A DNA stretch of 64,000 nucleotides from Salvia splendens (GCF_004379255.2 NC_056049.1:4836001-4900000); one strand, 5' to 3'. Numbered from the stretch's first letter, positions 1 to 12,262 are shown. The notes: generated from the sequence alone by a model not told the origin. Translations and numbers: made by a program.

Positions 1-2
1 AT

Positions 3-3000
3 AATATTGATAAATTTCAGAAGCTTGTGCAAGACATTAAAAGGTCTGGTGATAAAACTATAGATGAATACACAAGCATAGCTCTTATGAATGTCATACC
101 TGATTCCTATAGTGATGTTAAAGCTGCCATTAAGTATGGCAGGGATTCTGCCCCCCTTGATTTAATTGTGAGCTCCTTAAAATCTAAAGAATTGGAATTA
201 AGGGAAAGAGCTGCAGATAAGAGTGCTTTTAATAAGGCTCTAAATGTTAGAGGTAGATCTCAAACTAGAGGGGGTAAAGACTCTAATAATGGATCAGGCT
301 CCAACTCTAAGTCTAGAAAAAAGTATAGATCTAGGTCCAATAGCAGGGATCCTAAATCTTTTAGGAAGTGTTTCAATTGTGGGGAAGTAGGACACTATAA
401 AAAGGAGTGCACTAAGCCTAAAAGGAAGAAAAACCCCAATAATGACACTCAAATTGAAAATCTTGCTAATGTGGTTAAGTATGATGCTGATAATGAATGT
501 GTTTTCATGGTGCATGATCTGATGTTTATTAATGCCTCTCCTGATTGCCCCTTTACCTCAAATGACTGGCTCTGTGACTCAGGTTGCACTTATCATGTTA
601 GTCCTTACAAGGAGGTCTTTTCTGAGCTAAAACCTGTTACTAATACTTATGTGTCTATGGCTGATGATAAGAAATGTGAAATTCATGGTATTGGCACTGT
701 GTGTTTAAAGTTTGACAATGGTTTTGTGCTCTGTCTGAAAAATGTGAGATATGTCCCTGATCTTTGCTACAATTTGATATCTTGCACTGCTCTTGAAGCT
801 GCTGGGATGGGGGAAAAGTGGGGGGATGGTGGCATGAAAATTTGCAAAGGATCTATGTGTCTCTTTAAGGCCAGCAAGAAATGTGGTTTATATGTCTGCA
901 ATGCAGTGCCTCTGTCATGTGAAAATGCCTATGCTAATGTGGTTAAAAGTAATAAAACAATGTTATGGCATGAGAGACTAGGGCATATGAGCCAAAAAGG
1001 TTTAAACATTCTGAAGAAGCATGCCATTTTATCTGAGTCTGATGTGGTTGATAGCTTACCTTTCTGTGATACTTGTGTGCTGGGTAAACAGCACATGGTC
1101 TCTTTCCCTTCTCCTGTGCCTACTAATGTGAGTAACTGTATTCTGGAATATTTACACATGGATGTTTGGGGGCCTGCCTCTGTGTCTTCTCACTCTGGTT
1201 CTGTGTACTTCCTATCCATTATTGATGATTTCTCTAGGAAGGTGTGGTGTTTTCTCATGAAACATAAGTATGATGTCTTTGAGAAACTAAAAACCTGGAA
1301 GATTTTGATTGAAACTCAAACTAGTAAGAAGATTAAAGCAATCAGAACTGATAATGGCTTGGAATTCTGCAATAAACAGATTGATGATTTATGTGCTGCA
1401 TATGGTATTAAAAGACATAGAACTGTTCCTTATACACCTCAACAAAATGGGGTGGTTGAAAGGATGAATAGGACTTTGCTTGATAAAGTAAGATGCATGC
1501 TGAGTAAATCTGGTTTATCTAAGAAATTTTGGGGTGAGGCTTTGTTGACTGCTGCTTACTTGATAAATAGATCTCCCTCTGTGCCTCTCAATGGACAATG
1601 TCCTGAATATGTGTTTATTGGTAAACCTATATCTCTTTTTCATCTAAGGGTGTTTGGCTGTGCAGCTTTTGTGCATAACAAAACTGATAAACTTGAGCCT
1701 AGGTCTAGGAAAGGTGTTTTCCTTGGATATCCTAAGGGTGTTAAGGGTTATAGGGTCTGGATAAGGGATGAACCAGGGTTTAAGGTCATAATTAGCAGGG
1801 ATGTTGTCTTCAATGAAGATGAATTCCCTTGCCTAAGGTTGACAGTTGACCCAACTCCACAATCTGTGGACAATGAACCTCTTATGGAGGTGGAGTCTAC
1901 AGAGCCACTCACTGGTGTGGAGAATCAGAATGATACTCCAAGTGAGGTGGAGCAGCCATTCTGGAACACTTATCCAGTCTTTACATCTGATGAGACACCC
2001 AATGAGGGAAATTTAAATGATATTGTACCTCAAAATGTGGATAACATGGTTGATAATAATGATATGCATGCTAGTCCTGTAAGGAATAATTCTCCTGTCC
2101 AGAATATTATGCAAAGTCCCTCTGGGGTGCAAAATGCTATTGATAATGCTGACTTGAGCAATTATGTGTTAGCTAGGGATAGAGCTAGAAGAAAGAATGT
2201 TTCAAAACCTACCAGATTTGTTGGCTTGATTGCTCTTATTAATTTGGCTTTTAATGTGCATGAGTCTGATGGGGATGAACCCCAATCTTATAAGCAAGCA
2301 ACTAAATCTATGTTTTGGAATCAATGGCAAAAGGCTATGTTAGAGGAGATGCATTCTCTTAAGATTAACCTTACCTGGATATTTGTCCCTTTGCCTCCTG
2401 GAGCATCTGTGGTAGATTGCAGGTGGCTATACAAACTGAAAAATGAGGTGGAGGGTCTGAGGTACAAGGCCAGATTAGTTGCAAAAGGGTTTACTCAACA
2501 AGAGGGGGTAGACTACACTGAAATTTTTGCTCCTGTTGTTAAATTCACTACTGTCAGATTGATGCTTGCTTTGTGTGCTCACTTTAATTGGGAATTAAAA
2601 CAGATGGATGTCAAAACTGCCTTTTTGCATGGTGATTTAGATAAACCTATCTACATGAAACAGCCTGAAGGCTTTGTTGATCCCAAGTTTCCCAATCATG
2701 TGTGTTTACTAAAAAAGGCTTTGTATGGTTTGAAACAATCTCCAAGGCAATGGAATATTAAGTTTAACAGTTGTATGCATAAATTGGGTTTTGTAAGAAG
2801 CACTTTTGATGCATGCTTGTATGTTAAGGATCTTGATTCCCCTGTGACTGTGTTCTTGTTACTGTATGTTGATGACATGCTTATTATGGGACCTTGTTTG
2901 AAAACTATAAAGTCTGTTCAGTCTGCTTTAAGTGAGAATTTTGACATGAAGGATTTAGGTGATGCTCAGAAGATCTTAGGGATAAATATTTTCAGAGATA

Positions 3001-3836
3001 GGAAGGTTTCCACCCTTGTGTTGCATCAGGAACCTTATGTGTGCAAAATTCTTAAAAAATTTAACATGTTTGATTCAAAGCCTGTCTCTGCTCCTCTGGC
3101 TTCTCATTTTGTGTTGAGTAAAGATCAGTGTCCTCAAACCAAGTCTGATATTGATGCTATGAAGAAGATTCCTTATGCTAATGCAATTGGGTCTGTAATG
3201 TATTTGATGGTAAGTACTAGGCCTGATATTGCCTATGCAGTTTCATGCCTTAGTAGATATATGTCAAATCCTGGATCTGTGCATTGGGAAGCTCTGAAAT
3301 GGCTACTGAGATATCTCAAACATACTGCAAGATATGGATTGTGTTATTCTAAGTGTAAAGATGGTGTTTCTTTAACTGGTTTTGTGGATTCTAACTATGC
3401 AAATGACAGGGATAAGAGGAAGTCAACTACCTCCCATGTGTTTACTGTTTGCAGCTCTTGTATCAGTTGGAAGTCTCAATTGCAGCATATAGTGGCATTG
3501 TCCACTACAGAGTCAGAGTACATTGTTATCACAGAAGCAATGAAAGAAGCAGTTTGGTTAAAGGGAGTTCTCTCTGAGCTTAAATTTCTGAAGCTATCTC
3601 CCTCTGTGTTTTCTGATTCTCAGTCTGCAATACAGTTATGCAAAAACCCTGTCTTTCATGATAGAACTAAACATATTGATGTAAGGTTCCATTACATTAG
3701 GGACATAGTAGAAAAAGGTGAAGTTTTTCTGCATAAGGTGCACACTGATAAAAACCCTGCTGATATGGGTACAAAACCTTTGCCTGCTGAAAAACTTATT
3801 TTCTGCATTAAATTCCTGCATTTTGATTTAGGATAG
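3..3836 (+). CDS. Copia gag-pol polyprotein (5'-partial)
   Basis: The frame is open from the window edge to the stop at 3836, about 1,277 codons, so the true start is upstream. In order it shows the end of the gag domain; a CCHC zinc knuckle at 369-410 (CFNCGEVGHYKKEC); the aspartic protease D-S-G at 576-584; the GAG-pre-integrase motif LWHERLGHMS; the integrase core with its D (DVWGPAS), second D (RTDNGLEF) and E (QNGVVERMNRT); the reverse transcriptase with YVDDM at 2865-2879; and RNase H ending in KHIDVRFHYIRD. No internal stop or frameshift is visible. The protein would form virus-like particles and carry out reverse transcription and integration. Tork/Tnt1-like affiliation is my guess from overall resemblance. 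Confidence 0.93.
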   Translation, partial: NIDKFQKLVQDIKRSGDKTIDEYTSIALMNVIPDSYSDVKAAIKYGRDSAPLDLIVSSLKSKELELRERAADKSAFNKALNVRGRSQTRGGKDSNNGSGSNSKSRKKYRSRSNSRDPKSFRKCFNCGEVGHYKKECTKPKRKKNPNNDTQIENLANVVKYDADNECVFMVHDLMFINASPDCPFTSNDWLCDSGCTYHVSPYKEVFSELKPVTNTYVSMADDKKCEIHGIGTVCLKFDNGFVLCLKNVRYVPDLCYNLISCTALEAAGMGEKWGDGGMKICKGSMCLFKASKKCGLYVCNAVPLSCENAYANVVKSNKTMLWHERLGHMSQKGLNILKKHAILSESDVVDSLPFCDTCVLGKQHMVSFPSPVPTNVSNCILEYLHMDVWGPASVSSHSGSVYFLSIIDDFSRKVWCFLMKHKYDVFEKLKTWKILIETQTSKKIKAIRTDNGLEFCNKQIDDLCAAYGIKRHRTVPYTPQQNGVVERMNRTLLDKVRCMLSKSGLSKKFWGEALLTAAYLINRSPSVPLNGQCPEYVFIGKPISLFHLRVFGCAAFVHNKTDKLEPRSRKGVFLGYPKGVKGYRVWIRDEPGFKVIISRDVVFNEDEFPCLRLTVDPTPQSVDNEPLMEVESTEPLTGVENQNDTPSEVEQPFWNTYPVFTSDETPNEGNLNDIVPQNVDNMVDNNDMHASPVRNNSPVQNIMQSPSGVQNAIDNADLSNYVLARDRARRKNVSKPTRFVGLIALINLAFNVHESDGDEPQSYKQATKSMFWNQWQKAMLEEMHSLKINLTWIFVPLPPGASVVDCRWLYKLKNEVEGLRYKARLVAKGFTQQEGVDYTEIFAPVVKFTTVRLMLALCAHFNWELKQMDVKTAFLHGDLDKPIYMKQPEGFVDPKFPNHVCLLKKALYGLKQSPRQWNIKFNSCMHKLGFVRSTFDACLYVKDLDSPVTVFLLLYVDDMLIMGPCLKTIKSVQSALSENFDMKDLGDAQKILGINIFRDRKVSTLVLHQEPYVCKILKKFNMFDSKPVSAPLASHFVLSKDQCPQTKSDIDAMKKIPYANAIGSVMYLMVSTRPDIAYAVSCLSRYMSNPGSVHWEALKWLLRYLKHTARYGLCYSKCKDGVSLTGFVDSNYANDRDKRKSTTSHVFTVCSSCISWKSQLQHIVALSTTESEYIVITEAMKEAVWLKGVLSELKFLKLSPSVFSDSQSAIQLCKNPVFHDRTKHIDVRFHYIRDIVEKGEVFLHKVHTDKNPADMGTKPLPAEKLIFCIKFLHFDLG

Positions 3837-4098
3837 TTGCATGTCCCGGGGATACAAAGACCTCAGTCATCCTACCTTCCTTGGTAAAGCTGGTATGTGG
3901 ACTGAGGCAAGAAGTTCTCCTAGACTAATGGGTTTAGTCCCTCTGGTGTCTGGAGGCAGCTTGGTGGTTCCCAAAAAAAAAAGGCCAGTGGACTTTGTCC
4001 TTTGGGGCTGAGGGGGCCGCCATGTAGGCTGTGATGAAATTGCATCCTAGCTGGGTTGGTACAAGCTGGTTTCCCAGAATGAAGTCCAAGGTGGAGTA

Positions 4099-4913
4099 TG
4101 TTGAATATTGGTGGACTTACACTTGGGCCTGTTTTATTTGTGGCCCATAAGTGTGATAACTGGGCTTGATCCAATACACTTACCTCTCACTCCAGATGCC
4201 GCCACGTGCACCCTCACTCGGATCCTTGTCTCCAGCCGTTGGATCCAGGTTTGTGTTTGTTATGTGAGTGAGACTCTTGGTTTCACTCTATCATTCTCAC
4301 ATATCCACTCTCTCTCTCTTCAGACGCTCTCTCTCTACTCTCTCTCATTCCCTCACTTCTGTTCTTCTTCTCCGACGTTTTTTCGCCGGATTTCTGATGC
4401 TCTCTCACGGTTGAAAGTGTAGAGGAGCTGAGTCGGTTGTGACCTAGGGTTTTGTTTCTGGAGCGTTTCTGTGATGGTGTGTTCTTGAACTGGTTAGATC
4501 TGGTGTTTGGGGGTTGTGTTGGCCTGGAATCTGGAGTGTGAGGTTAATCACCGATTGATTCGGCGTTACTCCTTTGGATCTAAGTTCTGGAGAATAGGCT
4601 TGAGCCTTCGGCGGGTGTTCTGAGCCGTAGACTCATTACTTGAAGTTTCTTTCTGTGTAATCTTGTTAGATCCGTGAGGATCGGTTCCTTGTGATACTAA
4701 CTCTGTTGTTGAGTGTACAGGTTAAAGATACTGGAGCTTGGAAAGGATTCTTAACTTGTGTAATAGTTAGATCCCTATTCTGTATTCGGTGTTCAAATTC
4801 TTTGTAAACTTACTTGTAATATCAGTCGCTTGGTTGGAGTTTGACTGAGCTCCTTGTACAAGAATAAAGAGGTCTTGGTAATTAGTGAATCCGATCTAAG
4901 TCTGATCCCTACA
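4099..4913 (+). repeat. 3' LTR of the first Copia element
   Basis: The LTR is about 815 bp. It begins TGTTGAATAT directly after a purine tract and ends at a CA near 4913. It contains a CT-rich leader-like stretch (about 4310-4400) and an AATAAAG polyadenylation-type signal at 4863. The 3' boundary is less certain than the 5' boundary because the other LTR is not in the window for comparison. Confidence 0.75.
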
Positions 4914-5665
4914 CCTATTTTATTCTTCATTTACTTAACGCACCTAACATAATTTTTCTTAAATCGCGTATCGAAAAAAACGTGTCCACTAGTATGGAAC
5001 GGATGGAGAGTATTAGCTTATACTAAGGAGACTCTATGTTTCTCTTTTAATGATGAATACTAGATGTATGAAGCTCATGCCCTTCCATAGGCGAGACACA
5101 ATCGTTGTGGCCATAATAGTCGTGGGAGACGAGCGACATGGCTACGATGGTTTAGCGACCATGAGCCAACAGTCATTGTAAGATTAAAAACAATTCCACA
5201 AAAGTTGTTTTTCACAACATCATAACGACTTTTCATAAATTCTTTTAAGTTTCAGAAACACGAAAACAACCTCCTACTATGAGTTTAGTTTCTTCACGTT
5301 AAAAGTGTTTTAGCTAACATCTTGATGTTTAAAATTAATAAAGTTAGTTAGTCCCTCGATTTGTAAAGTTGTATACAAAGAGAAGTCATGGAAGTTTATT
5401 TGAATTTTACCATGCTTATATATGGCATCCTGAAGAAAAAGTCTACTGAGCTTGAGCTAAACTAGCTACTCTCCATGTCCATTTGTGTTTGCACAATTCT
5501 GAATAAATAGATGGAATTATAGACAGTTTTTTCCTGGACAGATTACTAATCTAGAATTTGCTCTTGCGATAATTTACAAGGGACCTTATGTAGTTTTGTG
5601 TTCAGTTTAGAAACACATCGAACTAAAAAAAAAAAACTATACATGACAACTTTTTTTGTTATCAG
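4914..5665. other. Intergenic or former intron, no feature seen
   Basis: AT-rich sequence between the Copia LTR and the first recognisable RGLG exon. I found no earlier RGLG exon here, so those exons are lost or lie beyond the retrotransposon. Confidence 0.5.
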
Positions 5666-6697
5666 TCTCTATCCTCTCTCAAGTTATTCTTGCTGGTGTT
5701 GGTGATGGACCATGGGATGATATGAAGAAATTTGATGACAAAATTCCTGATCGTGATTTTGATAATTTTCATGTATTACTCTTTTTGAGCATCATATAAA
5801 CCTCATACTATAACCAACCAGTTGTTAGTAATAGTTTTGTAGTCTCCCGAATTTTCAGGTTGTTAACTTTACCGAGATAATGTCGAAGTCCACATCATCT
5901 GCTGAAAAAGAGACAGCTTTCGCTCTTGCTGCATTGATGGAAATTCCTGTCCAATATAAAGCAGCCCGTGAATTCAGTTTATTAGGGTATCTCTTCTCAC
6001 TGTTACAAAAGTGCACTGATTATGAATTGAGTGTTAACTTCATAAAGCCAATCAATTGTCCATGCGTATTGAACCTTCTTAAGGTGATATCCTTGGAAGA
6101 TAGTGAATAGCAGCATGTATCTTAGCACAGAGCTTAAATATAATTTGAAGTTTCTGTTAACACATCTCTCTCTCAACTTGCAAATTGGAAAAAAGACGAG
6201 TGACTGGAAAAGCTAAGAAAATAGTTCCTAGGCCTCCACCGGTGCCATACACACCACCAGCATCACACAATAGCCACAGTGGATTATCACGACAGTTCAG
6301 CTTCTGCGCAAGATGACCAAACTCAGGTAAGGACTGTTCGTGAAGCCATACATGTCCAATTCAATATATTCCGATGTTAAAATCTGCTTTTCCAATCCAT
6401 CAAAAGCTTCTAAATAATTTAGCGTTAACGGAGAAAGAAAAGTGGTATACTAGTGTTGTTTGACATGATCTTTGATCGAAGGTTTGCCCCGTTTGCTTAA
6501 CCAATGCAAAGAACACGGCCTTCAATTGCGGACACCTGGTAAAATCTAAATAGTAAAAGTATCTCATAGCCGAATTAGTACAATAATCTCAGGCAATCAC
6601 TGTTTGATTCCAGACTTGCAGTGAATGCAGCTCAAGATTGTTCGAATGTCCCATTTGCCGGAAGCGCATCACAAGTCGACTCAGGCTGTATTCTTGA
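5666..6697 (+). pseudogene. RGLG: RGLG-type RING E3 ubiquitin ligase, truncated 3' relic
   Basis: Five exon-like blocks match the C-terminal half of plant RGLG (copine/vWA plus RING) ubiquitin ligases. 5666-5772 encodes GVGDGPWDDMKKFDD. 5859-5986 encodes VNFTEIMSK and FALAALMEIPVQYKAA. 6196-6326 encodes a proline-rich linker (VPRPPPVPYTPP). 6482-6538 encodes VCPVCLTNAKNTAFNCGHL. 6614-6697 encodes TCSECS, then CPICRKRITSRLRLYS and a stop. GT and AG splice sites flank the blocks. The RING cysteines and histidine are all present. The linker exon, however, needs a frame change near 6270-6290 to reach the frame of the RING exon. The N-terminal vWA part is absent from the window. In the family these enzymes are membrane-anchored and make K63-linked ubiquitin chains in hormone and stress signalling. 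I judge this copy a pseudogene; a gene split by the upstream Copia remains possible. Confidence 0.8.
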
Positions 6698-7347
6698 AAA
6701 TATCCAGTTTCTGCAGAAGCACATATGTATTATGGAAGAATTTGTTTTCGGCTTTGCTTCAATTTTATTCCTTGTATGGTGTGTCATCGATGTTGTACAT
6801 GCTGATCAGCTCCTAACAGCTAAATCGGAAGTCCAATAGTGTATATATGTTGTGAGGCGTGAATGTATATATGAATGATGGTATGTAGCAGCTATGTTTT
6901 TTTACGTACAAGGTTGTATCCTGCAATGGTGTAAATCTCAGGATTGCAAGTATTTTATCTTGATATTTTTGAACTTTTTCACCAGAGCAAAATCAATGCA
7001 TTTGTCAAATCGAGCTTAAGAGTGATGACAACAAGTACCACGACCGTCGTTCCCTGAGCTGAATAAAACAATATTGTAGCACTACATATTTCAAACAAAA
7101 CCATTCTCTAATGTTTTTGATCAAATATACTTTCAAAATACATTCAATAAAGTGACTGCGCAATACATCACTTCCTTCGCACAAATGTACTTGGTATTCC
7201 TTGACTAATAAGTCAGAAAACAAGTAAATAATCAATATTCCTTAGGATAAATTCAACTTGATCATGTTGAAATCCAAAATAAACACAAACGACTAGCCAC
7301 CGGTTACTATGTCTTTATCATATGAGGACCTAATCCTGTCTTGACGT
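6698..7347. other. Intergenic between two convergent gene ends
   Basis: This holds the likely 3' flank of the RGLG relic and, towards 7250-7347, the probable 3' UTR of the minus-strand gene that follows. Nothing else was seen. Confidence 0.45.
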
Positions 7348-8809
7348 TTACTTCTTTTCCTCCTCGACCACAGAGCTATTTGGGTTTGGGACTGGTTGAA
7401 TTCTCACATATGGCTTTCTAGTCAGTGTCTCGCCTCTTAAAGCAGCAACATATCTGTCATTTGTATTTTCTTTCCTCTTCAGTTCTCCCAGGTACTCTGC
7501 TAGCCTCTCTTGATTAACTTTACCCATCATCTGACCATCACAACATCAAATTTTAATTCTACCCTAACATAATGTAATATTGATAATGATTTTGAGGTGA
7601 AAAGACAACATCACGGGCATCTTTTAATGGAGACTGCAAAATATGTAATTGTCATGCAAATTGTGCAATAGAAGCTAGATGATCAAGGAATTAACATAAA
7701 CTATTGAAGCCAATTTATTATTTTAGAGGCTATAGGTTGTAAAAAGATGTCAATATATACTTGATGCCTATGGTTTTGGTTTGTACGGAAAATGCCCAAA
7801 TGAAACCAAACCATACTTAAAATGGGTGAAACAAATGGTATCGGACTTGTTTAACTTAATCCCGACTTACCAAAACTAACATTAGATCCACACACAATGA
7901 TTCTTTGTTTTTCCGGCTAGGTTTGATTTGGTCGTCCAAGATTTTGTACATCCAAACATATAGAACGAAATCTACAAAAGTAGAAGTTTGAAAACCCGAA
8001 TTCCAAAAACCTAGAATTACCTCATATGAAGTAGGAAAACCCGAAATCCAAAACCTAGAATTACCTCATATGAAGTCATGTTTTTGCTCAAATTTTATCT
8101 TTTCAAAATGGTTATCCTTCTTCATAAATATTATTATCACGGGTTAAAGGTAGATGTCAACATAAAAAGGAGGCATTTACTACTCAGAGCCGACAATATA
8201 CACTATTGAGTAGGTTTATCTTCATCAAACATAAATCAAGCAAGTTATAGAAACAATCAAGGGCTCTAGGATATCCCAAAGTTTCAAATCCATCACAATA
8301 AAAAATAGTTTAACCTATACTAATCAAGGCAGATTCGGATTAGTAAACAACCCTAAAATAATTAGAATAGTCCATTTCAAAATAACCCTAGCCCTAATCT
8401 CACTGAAACACACTCTATCTATCCGAAAATAAACCTTCACCTAAAAGATTCCAGCAATTAGGTATCGAATCCGATCTCAGTATTCATCGGACGGCTCTCG
8501 ATTAATACATATCAGTTCAATATCGCCAATTCCAAAAATATAATAACAAATATGAAAAACAGATTTCACGGCGGAAGAGAAATTGGAAGAGAATCGGAGA
8601 TGAATTACCGTTAATTCGGGGCGGGCGGACTGGCGGAGCTTGGCTTCGAGCTCGGGGTTGCTGGAGCTGGTGACCTGCATGACGCAGTAGCCGATAATCC
8701 CGGGAATGACGCCGCAGACGGTGGCGAAGGTGAGAAAGAAGGGCTTCGAATCCCTGGTCTTGGTCACCAGCCATCTCCATGTCTGGCTCTTCTCCCATAG
8801 AAACGACAT
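7348..8809 (-). CDS. Conserved 127-residue single-span membrane protein (2 exons)
   Basis: Exon 1 is 8609-8809 (67 codons) and exon 2 is 7348-7530 (60 codons plus stop). The intron of about 1,078 bp has a GT donor after ACG and an AG acceptor directly before ATGATGGGT, in phase 0. The protein begins MSFLWEKSQTWRWLVTKTRD. It has one hydrophobic segment at about residues 23-45 (PFFLTFATVCGVIPGIIGY), then a charged, probably helical tail with NQERLAEYLGELKRKE and the basic stretch RGETLTRKPYVRIQP. I recognise the pattern as a short protein conserved in plants but cannot give it a function or a trusted name. The short basic N-terminus, single span and hydrophilic tail would fit an organelle inner-membrane accessory protein; that is inference. 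The start is the first ATG of an exon with no competing start, and the splice joins two conserved-looking blocks exactly. Confidence 0.85.
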
Positions 8810-11800
8810 TATTCTAGATTACTCGATTGATACTCAACTGCAGTGGAGAGCTATATCATGGATATAGAAACTTCATACCGGGCCGAATGCTTGTAGCCCA
8901 CTTAAAAGCCCATTATTTCCATGTCCATGTTTTTAGATTTTTTTCGAAAAACAATTTTTTGTTTAATACTTATTGCTTAGTTCCAATATTGATTGTCTAA
9001 CTATTACAAAGATTTAAAAGGTATCCCACATCCACATTAATTGAAAATAAATCAAATTAAATATGAAAAATAAGTACAGAAATTATCAGACTCTTGATCA
9101 TATGTCCATTTTTATTTTTCGGTCAACTTTGTGTATAATAGCAACAAGTACACAACTTACAAAATTAGAGCATCCACAATTATAAAAACATATGTAGAAA
9201 ACTACATTTTTAGTTTCAACACTTTTCCATAATCATATTTGCGGTTTTCATATTTTGAAAATATTCCCATGCATCTCTAAAATTACAAGAGCTAATTGAC
9301 AACAAATTTTGTAGGCGAAAAATCCAATATTGACTTGAGCATGGCAATTGAAGCGTGGAAACTCGGTTTGAAGAACATCTTAAATAACAAATACGTAGAA
9401 AACAAAATGGCAAGGTTATTTTTTTATCTTCTTATATAGTCACCACGGCAAATACATACTTCATTTGTTCCATATTAATAGAGTTAATTTACTATTTTGG
9501 GAAAGTTGAATCATTTCTATTTTTAGTAAAAAATAATGATCTCACTTACTCGATTCTCTCTTCATCTCTCTTACTTTATTCATCATTAACTTAACACACT
9601 ATTCTTAAATATTCATATATGCATAAAATGATAAACTCTGATCTCATATTCTCATTGCATGTAGCTTTTGTACATATAACTCTTACTTATTAAAAATAAA
9701 GTAATTAATTGGTCCTTAAATATTTGTAAATTATTGGGCTAAAAGCGTATTTGTGGGCCCAACCAGTTCACTTAAGCACCGCTATTCCAACGTAATCCTG
9801 TGTGAATGCGTTTTGTGCTAAAGACTTGACTCTCTTTTTACACAAGAATAATTATGCCATTGACATGTAAAGGCTTTCTATGTCTCTATTTTCTTTGATT
9901 ACTACATATTTAATTTTAGTTCATTAAGAACTTTTTAGATGCATCACTTTAATATTAAAATTAGTTTTTAGAAGCTGTAATTAGTTATGGAAAATTGATT
10001 TTAATGAATAAGCTGACGAATTGGAGGAGGGCGGTGGGCAAAGTATGAAGGAAAGGGGCTTTCGGCAAAGAAAAGACTTGAGTTACTAATTATACCACTA
10101 TTTAGTAATTTAATACCCATTTAAAAATATTTATCCCTGTAATCCCTTTTTAAAATGAAAGTACTGTTTTTGTTGGTTTGCTTCCAATTACGGTTGATGA
10201 CAAGGGCCACCTTTATTAGCAGTTTACATTCTTTATTACTATCCAACTTAATTTGGTTATACTTATTTTGTGTAGTGCAATTAAATTTTATCATTAATTG
10301 TGTGCCTCATGCATGCATGATACAATTATAATATGTTACTCCCTCCACCCAACAAGAGTGCAATATAAGGAATGTTAATGAAATGTTGTGCAAGTGAGTT
10401 TCATATGTTCATGCAACTTAATTGGGTTTGTTTGAGATGGATTACTCTTTTAAACAATTCATAATCGAGAATTGTTTGCTAACATTTAAGCTTCTAAATA
10501 GATAAACTCTTTGATACCATTAATAACCTATTTGAGAAATGTTTGAGAAAATAAGCTCCTAATTCTGATTCATAATCTTTTAAGCAACACTAAAATTAAA
10601 AATAAAGCATACGATGATTTGTTATTTAAAATATCTACCATTGGAATTGGTTTCTTTCCTATTAATATTCTCTCTGTGACTCACGATTTATCTCTAATTT
10701 ATAAGCTCAATTATCCAAAATTTATGAAAATTTGCTCTTAGATATATTTGTATTTAAAATATCTTATAAGCCGTTGGACTTGGAGCATATAAACTTTTTA
10801 TAAATAAACTTGCCGAGACACCATGCATAAAATTCATAAATCCTAACATAGAAAAAAAAGAGAAACAATAGCCACCAACTTCATCAACAACGAATCGAAG
10901 GAAAATCACAACAAACCACATTAAGAGCTGAAAGAAGTGAAGTGAAGTGAGGGTCACCTTAATTTGTAGTCAACAATTGGTTCTATTACTTCGTGACCAT
11001 TTCCCAACTCTTAGTATTTCGTCACAAATTTGTCCCGATAAAAAAAGGAAATATCCGACACATATTAGCGCATACATTCACAAGGCCATGCACACAAACA
11101 TTCCAATTATGGAAAGTGAGTTAATCTTGAAGATAATATTAGACAAATGTTTATGTAGGGATGTAATGAATGTTTAAAACATGATATCATTAATAAACAA
11201 AAGTTCAAACATGGTATGCTAGTATAATTTTTAGGTTAACATGAAATTTGATGTTGGTAGAGTGGAAGTACTGTGGGGAAAAAGAAAAAGAAAAGAGAGG
11301 GACCAGTCAAAGATAGGGTAATGTAATGATTATAGAGTTTGTTAGTATGCTATCTTTTAGGGGTTGTGAAAATGATATTTTAAGGAAAGGGAAGTAAAAG
11401 AAGTTAAAACATAAAAGGAAAAGTAGAGATTGGAGGACAGGCAAAATTCAAAAGCAAGGGGGTGATGGGTTGCCAATGCCAGGTAGTTTTTCTAATCTCC
11501 TCAAATGTTTAATCATCAAAGTGTTTTTACTCCTTTGGGATATTGTAAAGTTTTGAGAATTGATCTCCTTCATGCTATGGACCCCATCTCCTAATTCATA
11601 TAGTAGAACCCCAAAAAATTAGCAACGATGAGCTACCAACAATGAACAATAGAGAAAAAAGAGCCACTACACTCAATGAAAGGATGCAATTCATATTTTG
11701 TTCGAGTACAAAAATTACAAGAGGGGCCTTCATGTAGGCTATTTAGTGACCAAATAAGCTGATAATTGGGTGGAAAAAATAGTAGTGAATAGTAATTGTA

Positions 11801-12069
11801 TATATACAAAGCGTGCAACACGAGCACTAGTTTCACTTGTCGTTAAATGACATGATCAATATTTTGAGTATATTCTTCCAATGATAGAGTGTTAATTATG
11901 ATGCCAAATTAGTGTTAAGTGTTAGCCATCCTTCTGTCTATAAGATTTTATGGAATTCAAACATAAATTTGTATTGCAACTCCTGTTTTATAAACTTTTA
12001 GGGCTTTTACTTACAATACAATCACCAATCAAACTCATCATCTGTATTATATTATTTATCAAACATGTA
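8810..12069. other. AT-rich intergenic region
   Basis: No convincing gene. The first roughly 100 bases are the likely promoter of the minus-strand small-protein gene. Worn Stowaway-like ends are visible near 9464 and at 10336 (TACTCCCTCCACCC), but neither has a clear partner end. All open frames here are short and compositionally non-coding. Confidence 0.45.
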
Positions 12070-12262
12070 CTCCCTCCGTCCCATTAAATATGAAACATTT
12101 GGTTTTCGGCAAGAGATTTTATGCAATGTTGCTTTGTGAGTTAATGAAGAGAGAATAAAGTAAGACATAAAAAAGTAGTGAATGTGTTGTTTCCATTTTA
12201 GGACATTTTTAATGGGATAATCAAAAAAGTAAAATATTTCATTTTTAATGGAACAGATGTAG
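12070..12262. mobile_element. Stowaway-type MITE
   Basis: About 193 bp. The left end reads CTCCCTCCGTCCCATTAAAT, and the right end is its imperfect reverse complement (ATTTTTAATGGAACAGATGTAG). TA flanks both sides (12068-12069 and 12263-12264), as expected for a Tc1/mariner-type target duplication. No coding capacity. Confidence 0.8.

Larger units (their letters stand above)
1..4913 (+). mobile_element. Ty1/Copia LTR retrotransposon, 3' part (5' end outside window)
   Basis: This is the internal region and 3' LTR of a Copia element; the 5' LTR, primer-binding site and gag start lie before the window. The order protease, integrase, reverse transcriptase, RNase H in one frame defines Copia. About 260 bp of non-coding sequence follows the polyprotein. 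A purine-rich tract (AAGGTGGAGTA, 4088-4098) then abuts the LTR start TGTTGAATAT at 4099. The 5-bp target duplication cannot be checked. The element lies just upstream of an RGLG gene relic at 5666 and may have split that gene; this is inference. Confidence 0.93.

Noticed and set aside
6621..6839. 72- and 63-codon frames over the last RGLG exon
   Set aside because: Wrong frames; the RING frame with CPIC and the family C-terminus is the supported one.
10336..10390. Single Stowaway-like end
   Set aside because: No partner end found nearby, so no element could be delimited.
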